The notes under the pieces are model-generated. The model ran no database searches, was not told the origin of the DNA, and saw only the letters and a list, made by a program, of their open reading frames with translations. From contig NZ_VWWJ01000004.1 in assembly GCF_011753055.1 (NCBI RefSeq), positions 401,808-465,807 on the forward strand: a DNA stretch of 64,000 bases, read 5' to 3'. Both the position numbers and the translations under genes were made by a program. Below, piece after piece: positions 16,938 to 24,717 of the stretch (position 1 is the stretch's first letter; the number at the start of each line of letters is the position of its first letter). Source of the DNA: Burkholderia sp. Ax-1719 (GTDB lineage Bacteria; Pseudomonadota; Gammaproteobacteria; Burkholderiales; Burkholderiaceae).

Positions 16938-18475
16938 ATCCGTTTGAACAATACAAGTCGCTGCTTGAACAGGCTGAGCCAGTGGCAATGCGATACCTTC
17001 CTGGCGCCGAGGCGATCATCGCCGAATGGCAGGAGCGTATCCAGAAGCAGAAGGTTCACGTCATGATGTTCGGCGCCTACAACGCCGGCAAGAGCACACT
17101 GATCAATGCTCTTGTTGGGCGCGAGGTGGCGAAGGCCGGCGACGTGCCCACGACGGACGCCGTGGACTTCCATGAATGGGACGGTCACCTGCTGCTCGAC
17201 ACGCCTGGCGTCAACGCGCCGATCGAGCACGAGGCAATCAGCCTCGAGCAGTTGCGGCGTGCCGACCTGATCGTGTTCGTGCTGCGCCAGGAGGACCAGG
17301 ATGCGAGCGACATTATGAATCGTATCTTCGATCTGCTCGAACAGAAGCGGCCTCTCTTCATAGTCCTGAACTACGAAGATGGCGATCCCGCGCAGATCGA
17401 AGCGATTCAGGCGCGCTTTACCCACATGCTTCACACGTATGCCGAGCGGCGTGGATTCGACAAGGCGGCCCTCGACACGGTGCCTACGATTCTCATGAAC
17501 ATCAAGTCGGCTTGTCGCGCACGACTCGAAAACAAGGCCGTGCTGCTTGAGCATTCCCGCTTCGACGTCTTCATGCTGCGTTTCCGCGATTGGCTTGTGC
17601 AATACGACAGCGAGAAGCAGCTTCTGCAGCAGATCTGCACGGGGCTCGAGCGCTCACTGCTGCAACCGGTGTCGGAGTCGATCAACCGTGAGGCGGCGCC
17701 GCAAGGGGATATGCAGGAAGTCGACGCACAGATCGGTCACATTACCCGAGAGTACCGGTTGCTCACGAATGCCGCGTCCAGCAGGATTCGCACCGAGCTG
17801 ACGCTGCGGCGCCCGACGATTAGCGAAGCTATTGCACAAGGCGGTTCGCGCGACATGGTGATGGCCGCGTTGACGCAGGTTGGCGAGTCGGTGAGCGAGA
17901 TCGTGCAGGCCTGGCTGGAGAAGGAACTCAAACAGAACGTCAAGGGGCGCATCGGCGCGGCGCTCGCCGCAGACGGGCTTGAGCTTCCCAAGGGAAACGG
18001 CGCAAGCGGCAGCGAGTTCGGCAACAAGATTCTCGACGCCGCGCTTGACGGGATGAAAGGCGTCCACAAGGAGCATGTGCAAACGCTGCTGGAGTTTGGC
18101 CGCAAGCTGAAGATTCCGGGCCTCAAGGGCCGATGGACCAAGACGCTTGGCCGTTGGGCCGACAGGGCTGCCCCCGTGATTCAGGTGGTTGCCCTGCTGG
18201 CGGAAGTTGGAGTCGAATATTACGGCGAGGAGAGTGACGTGAAAGCGAGCCAGGACCGGACGTTGCAGCGCGGCCAGTGGCTCGATGAAGCGTGCACGCA
18301 GCTTTACTCGGGGCTGATGCAAAGCGTGACCGATGTGATTGCGCACGTGCAACTGGAGGATTTGCAGCCTGTAGAGGCGCGTCGCAGCGAATTGCGCGCG
18401 AAGGCTGGCGCGAGTGATAAGGACCGAAGCGACTGGGCGGCGCTGACGCTAGCGTTTCAACACGTCGCATTTTAG
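16934..18475 (+). CDS. Dynamin-like GTPase (GTPase 3)
   Basis: A 513-aa GTPase. The start is GTG 16934, seven bases after AGGAGG, within the previous stop (GTGA overlap). G1 is GAYNAGKST at 47-55, a G2 threonine pair lies in VPTTDAVDF near 73, G3 is DTPG at 89-92, and the G4 position is NYED at 146-149, with Tyr replacing the usual Lys. A long helical stalk region follows, and a mildly hydrophobic stretch near residue 415 (AAPVIQVVALLAEVGVEYYG) may touch membrane. The pair with GTPase 2 recalls paired bacterial dynamin-like proteins that work as hetero-oligomers (DynA/B, LeoA/C). Function in the cell unknown. Confidence 0.83.
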   Translation: MNPFEQYKSLLEQAEPVAMRYLPGAEAIIAEWQERIQKQKVHVMMFGAYNAGKSTLINALVGREVAKAGDVPTTDAVDFHEWDGHLLLDTPGVNAPIEHEAISLEQLRRADLIVFVLRQEDQDASDIMNRIFDLLEQKRPLFIVLNYEDGDPAQIEAIQARFTHMLHTYAERRGFDKAALDTVPTILMNIKSACRARLENKAVLLEHSRFDVFMLRFRDWLVQYDSEKQLLQQICTGLERSLLQPVSESINREAAPQGDMQEVDAQIGHITREYRLLTNAASSRIRTELTLRRPTISEAIAQGGSRDMVMAALTQVGESVSEIVQAWLEKELKQNVKGRIGAALAADGLELPKGNGASGSEFGNKILDAALDGMKGVHKEHVQTLLEFGRKLKIPGLKGRWTKTLGRWADRAAPVIQVVALLAEVGVEYYGEESDVKASQDRTLQRGQWLDEACTQLYSGLMQSVTDVIAHVQLEDLQPVEARRSELRAKAGASDKDRSDWAALTLAFQHVAF

Positions 18476-18554
18476 TAAATAAGCGTGTGTTCGTTCCTTG
18501 ATCGTCGGATCGGTGCGATATCGCTAAACAATTGACAACAAAACGAGGTTGAGC

Positions 18555-18989
18555 ATGGCGGCATGGGACATGGCGAAGTCCGCCCTGAAATACGCAAATC
18601 CAACTGCCTGGCTAGTCGTGGAGGGCGTTGAACTGGCAGCCAACGCCGTTGCCAAAGCATCCGCGGAGGGTGTCGATGAACTGCGCGCCGAAGTTGCAAA
18701 GCAGGATTTGCAGATGAAATTTGCGCAGCACCAGGCGCGCGTTGCGCAGGAGCTGGCAATCGCAAGACGAATCGATAACGCGGAAGAAGTCGAAATCGAA
18801 GAGTTTTATAACGTGTCAGGAAAGGGCAATGTGGGGCTCACAGTGGACGCAGAGGAAGGAACCGGAACGTTGGGTGTGGGTGGAGAAGGCAGCAAAGTGA
18901 CGAAGCGGATTTACCGGTTCAAAGGGCTTAACAAAGATATACAACAGCTATTTGTTCAGAATCAGGGCGACGACAGTTCCATCCCTTGA
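18555..18989 (+). CDS. Hypothetical protein closing the GTPase cluster
   Basis: A 144-aa protein of unknown family. It begins with a hydrophobic-amphipathic helix (NPTAWLVVEGVELAANAVAKA, residues 15-35), continues with a charged coiled coil (DELRAEVAKQDLQMKFAQHQ), and ends in a glycine-rich, probably beta part (GKGNVGLTVDAEEGTGTLGV and IYRFKGLNKDI). The ATG at 18555 follows ACGAGG; an in-frame TTG lies two codons upstream. It is 79 bases after GTPase 3 in the same direction and convergent with the recombinase. The layout, amphipathic helix plus sensor-like beta part, suits a membrane-associated partner or effector. Confidence 0.65.
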   Translation: MAAWDMAKSALKYANPTAWLVVEGVELAANAVAKASAEGVDELRAEVAKQDLQMKFAQHQARVAQELAIARRIDNAEEVEIEEFYNVSGKGNVGLTVDAEEGTGTLGVGGEGSKVTKRIYRFKGLNKDIQQLFVQNQGDDSSIP

Positions 18990-19019
18990 TGTTTTACGGT
19001 ACTACTGGTGGAGGGGCGT

Positions 19020-19034
19020 GGGATCAATGATCCC
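19020..19034. repeat. Inverted repeat GGGATC-AAT-GATCCC
   Basis: Perfect 6-bp arms in the 280-bp gap between the convergent GTPase cluster and recombinase. It could form a small hairpin, but it lacks a T-run, so a terminator role is weak. Nothing else is seen between 18990 and 19269. Confidence 0.35.
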
Positions 19035-19269
19035 CGCTCCCGGCCTTTTCAAGGATTCGATAAGCGCCCGTGCCCGCCTTTTTTGCGCTATATGGCGCGC
19101 GGCAAAAGCGCGATTCCGACGTTGGTGCCGATTTGAATGGCGGCGCCGTTCGCGAGCTCGAACGGCGTGCTCGATGATCCATCGAACAAGCCTCTGCTGA
19201 GCCGGGGCGACATATCTGAACGCCGGATCTGGGCGCTCCTTCGCGTCGCAACTGCTTGTAGCAGCTTGT

Positions 19270-20988
19270 TCAATTTCGCCTGGAGAACGCATCCCCGATC
19301 TGCCGCGCGCGTTTGACTTCGTCGCTGTGCAGGTAGATTGACGTCGTTGAGACCGAGGCGTGACGCAGGTTGTCGCGCACGGTCGTTAGTTCCGCGCCGC
19401 GTCCGAGCGCGTGCGTAGCGTGCGTGTGGCGCATCCAGTGCGGACTCGCGCGGCGCAGCTTTTCCGCAAGCGGCGCATGATCCGATTCGATTACCTTCGC
19501 GGCCAGCAGGAAGAAGCGGCGCATGACCATCCACAGGCGCACGCTGCTGATGCTTGTTCCCGTCACGCTGCCGCTATCCGCCTCCAGATTGCCGATGACT
19601 GGCGTTTCCGGCCGCCAGTGTATCTGTGTGACCGGCAGCCCGCGTTCGACCAGATAGCGCGTGAGCGCGTCCCATGCGAGCGGCGGCAGCGCCACGCGCG
19701 CGAGTTTCTTCCCCTTGCCTGTTACGCGCACCCAGTGATCGCCGCGCGGATCGGATTCGACGTGGCCAAGCGTAGCGCCAACCAACTCGCTCGCGCGCAA
19801 ACCGGTCGCGTAGCCGAAATCCAGCAGAAAGCGCACACGCTGCGCCGCGGGCGCCGACCAGCCGTGCGACCACTCCAGCCCATCGGCAATCGTCCGTAAG
19901 AGCGCCCATTCGCCTTCGCTGAAGGCATGCGATGCGTCGAGCACGCCTGTGCCTGCTGCGTCCCGCACCTTCACGCCTGCAAACGGATTGGCCAGCACAT
20001 AGCGTTGCTCGATGAGCCAGCGGAACAGCGCTCCGAGAATTGACAGCGCATGTGCTACCGAGCGCGCCGAAAGACTGCCATTGAACGGCCGCCAGTCGGG
20101 CGAGGTACGCGGCCGGACCGGCCCGACCCAGCGCCCATGTGGCGAAGGGTGACGCAGGAACGCGCGATAGGCGATGGCATCTTCGGTGGTGAGCGAGGAC
20201 AGCGCGCGCCCGCGCTCGACGATGGCCCAGAGGATAAGCCGCTCGGCTTCCTTGCGATACGTGCGCTGCGTGGCGGGCGATTCGTGCAGCGAAAGCCAGG
20301 TCTGGACGGCCTGATAGTCGTTGGTCGCGTCGAGCGTGCAGGTGGCGGCCGGGGCGCGGAACGTGCCTTCCGTGCCGTCTACCTCATGCGGCACCCGGAT
20401 CGATTCCCACGGCACGATGTCGCCGCGCTGGCTTGCGACGACCAGCGCGCGGGCTTTTTCCGTGAGCGCGGGCCATGCCGCGAAGAACGCTTCAATGACG
20501 CGGGCGCTGGCCGCACCAAGTCCTGGCACGACCTTCCACCACTGGCGACGGCGTGGAATGCGCACGGTGAGATCGGCGAGCGTCGTGATCCCATAGGCCT
20601 GCAGCACGCGCACGGCGCGCGGGGCGAACCACTGCGCGATGTCGTCGGCGATCTGTGGTTCGCGTGGGCGGGAAGTGCGCAAGATGTCGATGGCCTGCGC
20701 GACGGCTTTCGCATGCTGCGGGCGCTCGTCCGCGGGGTGATCGAGGAGCGTGGCCAGATCGTCGCGATTGACGGCGCGGGCGATAGCAACAAGCCTGCGC
20801 CGGATGCGCCCGAGCACGCCGCGCGCGGACTTTCCTTCGCCCAAGGCCGAAGGCAGATAGCGCTCGACAGCGGGCCGCACGGCCACGCCTGCATACCACG
20901 CACGCAGTACGGCGAGTTCGGCGGCATCGGGAAAGCCTTCTGGTTGTGCAGAATCCAGGGCGGGCAGGGAGGTGTGACGCGTTTTCAT
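19270..20988 (-). CDS. Tyrosine recombinase / site-specific integrase
   Basis: A 572-aa phage-integrase-family protein. The N-terminal ~200 residues are helical with a helix-hairpin-helix-like segment (KVVPGLGAASARVIEAFFAA). A SAM-like core-binding domain follows (about 215-330: YQAVQTWLSLHESPATQRTYRKE). The catalytic domain shows the tetrad: Arg in FGYATGLRASELV, H-x-x-R in HWMRHTHATHALG, His in LRHASVSTTS and nucleophile Tyr in SIYLHSDEVKRA. ATG 20988 is chosen; another in-frame ATG lies at 21015. It is convergent with the GTPase cluster and probably mobilised or maintains the island. No attachment site could be identified. Confidence 0.9.
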   Translation of the reverse strand: MKTRHTSLPALDSAQPEGFPDAAELAVLRAWYAGVAVRPAVERYLPSALGEGKSARGVLGRIRRRLVAIARAVNRDDLATLLDHPADERPQHAKAVAQAIDILRTSRPREPQIADDIAQWFAPRAVRVLQAYGITTLADLTVRIPRRRQWWKVVPGLGAASARVIEAFFAAWPALTEKARALVVASQRGDIVPWESIRVPHEVDGTEGTFRAPAATCTLDATNDYQAVQTWLSLHESPATQRTYRKEAERLILWAIVERGRALSSLTTEDAIAYRAFLRHPSPHGRWVGPVRPRTSPDWRPFNGSLSARSVAHALSILGALFRWLIEQRYVLANPFAGVKVRDAAGTGVLDASHAFSEGEWALLRTIADGLEWSHGWSAPAAQRVRFLLDFGYATGLRASELVGATLGHVESDPRGDHWVRVTGKGKKLARVALPPLAWDALTRYLVERGLPVTQIHWRPETPVIGNLEADSGSVTGTSISSVRLWMVMRRFFLLAAKVIESDHAPLAEKLRRASPHWMRHTHATHALGRGAELTTVRDNLRHASVSTTSIYLHSDEVKRARQIGDAFSRRN

Positions 20989-21015
20989 ACAATCGAGTTT
21001 ACTAGATAAATGCAT

Positions 21016-21550
21016 ACCTTATGATAAGAATACTTATCCTAATAGCTCCGTAGTCTTCCTGTATCCTGCAAAAACTTGACCTGCCTGTATCGAGACGGCG
21101 AGCACAAGCAACAATAAGATGATGAAACGAAAGGCGCGTACGGCTGAGGCAGCGGCATCCGCGGTTGTATCGGATGTCAGTCCTGCGCAGAAATTCTGGA
21201 AGCTGATGAGCGCGTCGTAGAAGTGCTGTCTACGGTCGGGCCAATCGACCAGACGTGCCCAGTAATGGGCATCCGCGTGTGAGCGCTTTGAAGGCGTTCT
21301 CTTGCGGATATCGCGTCGACGATGGCGATAACGGCTATGCAGGCGGCACGCACCTGTCGTTCAAGCCGCGCGCGATACCGACCTTCGCCGTAAGAAGAGC
21401 ATTCTTTTTAGAGCGAAGCCATTAACCGGCGCGGGGCAAAGCGCAACCCAGCGCCGATTGCGCGTGACGCCTGACGCGTATTGAACGGCCATTAGTCAAT
21501 TTGTGCGGGGGGATGAGACCGCCACGCCGCGTCATCGCAACAAGGACGCG
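21016..21550. other. Unassigned stretch upstream of the recombinase
   Basis: About 530 bases without a confident gene. It holds the recombinase promoter and AT-rich palindromic sequence near 21030 (TTATGATAAGAATACTTATC). A 33-codon frame at 21119 and an open frame around 21280-21420 have no recognisable domain or convincing ribosome site. Confidence 0.4.
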
Positions 21551-21805
21551 TTAGTCGGAGCTGGGCGGCTCGATTCTGGTTTGTCGGAATCCGTTTGTTT
21601 CGATGAAGTCTGCCCATTCGTCAGGGTCCATTTCGTCGCCCATCGCGTTCACGTTGTCCCGATCGCGATACGCGACCACGCTAACCGTGAAAAACGGTTC
21701 CTCGCCTTCGTCCTCGTCCTCTACGTAGTTGGCTTCCTCAACGAAGATCTCTACGCCTTTGTCGTTCTCCCAGACAGAGTAGCGCTGCGGACATTTCATA
21801 TTCAT
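21551..21805 (-). CDS. Small acidic hypothetical protein
   Basis: An 84-aa protein, about a quarter Asp/Glu with few Lys/Arg, with a dense run VEDEDEGEE near residue 28. The rest looks like a compact alpha/beta fold (FFTVSVVAYRDRD, PDEWADFIETNGF). ATG 21805 follows AAGAGG by eight bases; an in-frame ATG lies at codon 3. No family recognised. Its place between the recombinase and an H-NS fragment makes it island cargo. Small acidic proteins of this kind can be DNA mimics or immunity proteins, which is only a suggestion. Confidence 0.6.
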   Translation of the reverse strand: MNMKCPQRYSVWENDKGVEIFVEEANYVEDEDEGEEPFFTVSVVAYRDRDNVNAMGDEMDPDEWADFIETNGFRQTRIEPPSSD

Positions 21806-21906
21806 GCATCAACCTCTTCGATTCAGTTAGGTTAGCCCTCACATGCAAAACGGCGCATGGAAGGAAGCGCTGCAGTGTCTGTTGCAGGCGCGCTAGAAGC
21901 GGATGA

Positions 21907-22113
21907 TACCCCTGTGCGATAGCGGCGCCCACGCTCAGTCGACAAGGTTTGCAGTATTTTGCGGCCGGTCTGCCCGCAAAATACTACGATCCGGTCACCG
22001 GCAACGAATGGTCGGGCAAGGGCAAGCGTCCTCGCTGGCTCGTGGGCACGCGCCTTGAGGACTCCGCGATCGATGCGCCCCAGCCGAAGGCGTGGTGGCA
22101 AGGCGACGAATGA
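21907..22113 (+). pseudogene. Orphan H-NS-type DNA-binding domain (remnant)
   Basis: The plus frame ending at TGA 22111-22113 reads AKYYDPVTGNEWSGKGKRPR then WLVG, the C-terminal DNA-binding motif of the H-NS family (consensus-like KYRDP-x-TG-x-x-WSGRGR-x-PxWL). It continues to KAWWQGDE. No start codon with a ribosome site is present in the 50 bases upstream and the oligomerisation domain is missing. I read it as the 3' remnant of an H-NS-like gene at the island edge. Confidence 0.7.
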
Positions 22114-22198
22114 GCCATATCCGCCTGCGCTCGCGTTGTTGCGCACATTTCACGCCACGCGACGGCTGACCGCTTCGAAATCATCGCGCCGTGGCTGC

Positions 22199-23302
22199 CT
22201 ACGGCGAAGCTCTAGCCGCTGCTGTCTGCCGTTGGCTGGCAAGTTCCGCCGATGAATAGTAAATCAGCGGATTCGGCATGCGTGACGGTGTGGCGCAGGC
22301 TTCGATTGCGTGTGCGCGCGGCGGCGGGCACGCGGCCAGATCTTGCAGCATGGCCTGGGTACGTTCCTGATAGCGCGCAGCGGTTTCACCCGACGACGGC
22401 AGGCCGCCTGGCGTAATCAGGCGCATTTCGATCTTGCGGATCGGCACAGCCGCCGCAAAGGTACTCTGGTATTGCAGCACGACGCGTCGGCTGCTCAAGT
22501 CGACGGTGGCCAGTACCACGCGCATGGGCACCGGGATGATTGCCCCCGAGCGATAACGCAGCAGCACGTAGGGAACAAAACGTTGCGGCAGTTGCAGGTC
22601 GACGCGCGTGCCGGCGTCCGCGCGCACCCGCAGCACCGAACCGTCCGGAATGTAGTGCTGGGTTCGCCAGCCGTGTGTCACGCGTTGAGCGCCGACGCAC
22701 GGCGCGTAGAAGAACTCGACTTCGTCCGCATCGTGGCCGGTGTAGATCATCGCGCCATCATTGCGCGCCGATAGCGACTTGATGCCAATATTGCCGCCAC
22801 GGGAAGAAACCGCGACAAGCGTGCCGCCGCGCACGAAAACGCCCGTGTAAGGAAACCATGTCGTGCGCTGGTTTGCCACCGCGCCAAAGGGCTTGCATGC
22901 CGTCGACATCGTCTCGCCTTGCATATCGGCGGCGCCAGGAATGGGCTCGCCGGAGCGCACGTCCAGCAGGCGCAGTTTGCCAGGTGCATCGATGGCAAAC
23001 GTCGCCTTCGCGTCCAGCGAGTAGTACGCGCCGGCCTGATCGTGGCCCGTGAACAGCTGGCTGGCCAGTGGCGAAAGGTTGGCGACTTCTGGCTCAAGTG
23101 ACTGGGACTGCGAGGGCGTCGCCGGGGCGCAAGCGGCAAGCGCGAGCGCCACGCCAGCCGCCAGGGCGACCGTGCAACCGGCGGCTGGTGGTCGCCGGAG
23201 CCACAGCTGCAGCGCGTGGCGCGTGCTTGCGAAAAGTCGGCCGGTCAACGAATGGAATCGTCTGACCGAATGGAGAAGGAGGGGATTTCGGCGCTCGCTC
23301 AT
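22199..23302 (-). CDS. Putative exported lipoprotein of unknown function
   Basis: A 367-aa protein. A basic N-terminus is followed by a hydrophobic segment and a possible lipobox (GVALALAACAPA, Cys near residue 58), which would anchor it in a membrane; the region before the hydrophobic core is unusually long, so the true start may be internal. The mature part is mostly beta (GKLRLLDVRSGEPIPG, YRSGAIIPVPMRVVLATVDL, VVLQYQSTFAAAVPIRKIEM). I do not recognise the family; the last segments recall DUF2169-type proteins only weakly. It is downstream of the fimbrial operon in the same orientation, separated by 348 bases. Confidence 0.65.
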   Translation of the reverse strand: MSERRNPLLLHSVRRFHSLTGRLFASTRHALQLWLRRPPAAGCTVALAAGVALALAACAPATPSQSQSLEPEVANLSPLASQLFTGHDQAGAYYSLDAKATFAIDAPGKLRLLDVRSGEPIPGAADMQGETMSTACKPFGAVANQRTTWFPYTGVFVRGGTLVAVSSRGGNIGIKSLSARNDGAMIYTGHDADEVEFFYAPCVGAQRVTHGWRTQHYIPDGSVLRVRADAGTRVDLQLPQRFVPYVLLRYRSGAIIPVPMRVVLATVDLSSRRVVLQYQSTFAAAVPIRKIEMRLITPGGLPSSGETAARYQERTQAMLQDLAACPPPRAHAIEACATPSRMPNPLIYYSSAELASQRQTAAARASP

Positions 23303-23505
23303 TTCCGCCTCGCAGTGGGTAGCGGGAATGCCATTGTCCCGGAACGCGCGAATCGACGGCGGCTATTTGCCAAACGATGAAGTTAGCAAAGGGCGAAGCC
23401 TTGCGGATGCTGCGCCGCGTGTCTGGATGGCCCGGCCACAGGTAGTGCACACTGCCATACAAAATTCACACAAAACGGAAAAGTAGTTGGGATTCCAGAT
23501 GAAAA

Positions 23506-23625
23506 ATGAGCAAGTAAACGATCGTTCTGGGCGCGGGCATCGTCGGCGTGAGGGAGGCGCTGCATCTGCAGGCCCACGCTGTGCGCGTCTGGCGAGGAGC
23601 ACCGTACCGGTCCCAGTTTCACAAG
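23506..23625 (+). pseudogene. 5' remnant of a D-amino-acid dehydrogenase-like gene
   Basis: From ATG 23506 the frame reads M-S-K-stop-T, then IVLGAGIVGVREALHLQA and HAVRVWRGAP, the FAD-binding beta-alpha-beta start of DadA-type oxidoreductases (GAGIVG motif). Codon 4 is TAA where AAA would give Lys. Similarity fades after about 35 codons and the rest of the gene is absent. It lies on the strand opposite to the fimbrial operon, inside its downstream gap. Translation is from the raw sequence; homology is by recognition. Confidence 0.6.
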
Positions 23626-23650
23626 ACACGCCACGCTCGACCAAACCACC

Positions 23651-24694
23651 TCACTGATACGACATCGTAAAAGTCGCCACGCCGTTGATCGTCCCGGGGG
23701 TCAACGCCGCCGAAGTGCGCACGTACTGCGCGGACAGCGGGACGTCGTAGGCTCCGCCCGCAGTTCGGCCTGCCGACCATTGATTGACGTTGCCCGCTAC
23801 TGCCGAATCCGGACCGTAGGCAACGGCCGTTGCGCCATTCACAATCTGCAGCGCTACGCCGCCGGCCGTCGAGCCAGGCGCGGCGCCAAGCGTCGTGGAC
23901 CGGTTCGCGGGGTTGGACGCATCGGTCAAGGTGACCGCCACGTTCACGCCCGGATCGCAGTCGAGCGCCAGCGCGAATGGCGTTGCTCCCGTGGTGGCGC
24001 CGACGCTTCCGAGATCCTTCGTCCTGGCTTGTGGCAACGTGACCTGAATGGCCGATTGCTTGACCGAGCAGGCGATGCTGCTGAAACTGCCCGAAGCGGA
24101 ACCACTGTACAGGTTGCCCCATGGATACGTGCCCGACTGATTGTTGATGTAGTTGGTTACCGATAGAGCCGGGATCGTTGTCAGCGCACCGGGCGATATT
24201 GCGCCGGTCTTGATGAACTGTACGGCGACGGTCAGCATGTAGTTGTATCCCGGTGACGCAGCCGCAACCAGTTGATGACAGGTCACCTGGGTTGAAGTTT
24301 TCGATACGGCCAATGGCAGGCCGTTGCACGACGTGCCCGCGCCATTGGTAATCGTGTACTGCACGCCGATACCAGGCACATTGGTTTGATATACGTTCTT
24401 GTAGCCGGATATGAGCGTGCTCGGCTGCGGGGCAAAGGCGACGAAAATATCGCGGTCGCAACAGGGGTCACCTGGGCAATTGAAGCTGAATGACGTGGGA
24501 TAGGAAGCGGTCGTGCTGCCGATGGGCGCATCGCGGCCAAAGCTGTTGGCGCCAATCACGGGCGTGTAACTCGATAAACTTGTCACATCGCACGAAATGG
24601 TTCCAGCGTGGGCTTTGGGCGCGCCGAATAGCGCGGACAGTGCGACTACGAAGGAGAGCAGCAGCAAAATAGAGCGGTGCCAGGCGGATTTCAT
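23651..24694 (-). CDS. Fimbrial tip adhesin / large fimbrial protein
   Basis: A 347-aa secreted protein: signal peptide MKSAWHRSILLLLSFVVALSALFG to KAHA, then a ~180-residue N-terminal domain with several Cys (CPGDPCCD, a PapG/FimH-like receptor-binding position), then a pilin domain with the subunit-like end ATFTMSYQ. The two-domain layout is that of chaperone-usher tip adhesins. The start is ATG 24694 after CTGGAG. It is the last gene of the fimbrial operon, 23 bases after the usher. Receptor unknown. Confidence 0.8.
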   Translation of the reverse strand: MKSAWHRSILLLLSFVVALSALFGAPKAHAGTISCDVTSLSSYTPVIGANSFGRDAPIGSTTASYPTSFSFNCPGDPCCDRDIFVAFAPQPSTLISGYKNVYQTNVPGIGVQYTITNGAGTSCNGLPLAVSKTSTQVTCHQLVAAASPGYNYMLTVAVQFIKTGAISPGALTTIPALSVTNYINNQSGTYPWGNLYSGSASGSFSSIACSVKQSAIQVTLPQARTKDLGSVGATTGATPFALALDCDPGVNVAVTLTDASNPANRSTTLGAAPGSTAGGVALQIVNGATAVAYGPDSAVAGNVNQWSAGRTAGGAYDVPLSAQYVRTSAALTPGTINGVATFTMSYQ

Positions 24695-24717
24695 AGTGAG
24701 TTTTTCTCCAGGTAGTT

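Noticed and set aside
19279..21009. Long antisense frames over the recombinase
   Set aside because: The recombinase catalytic residues are clear on the minus strand.
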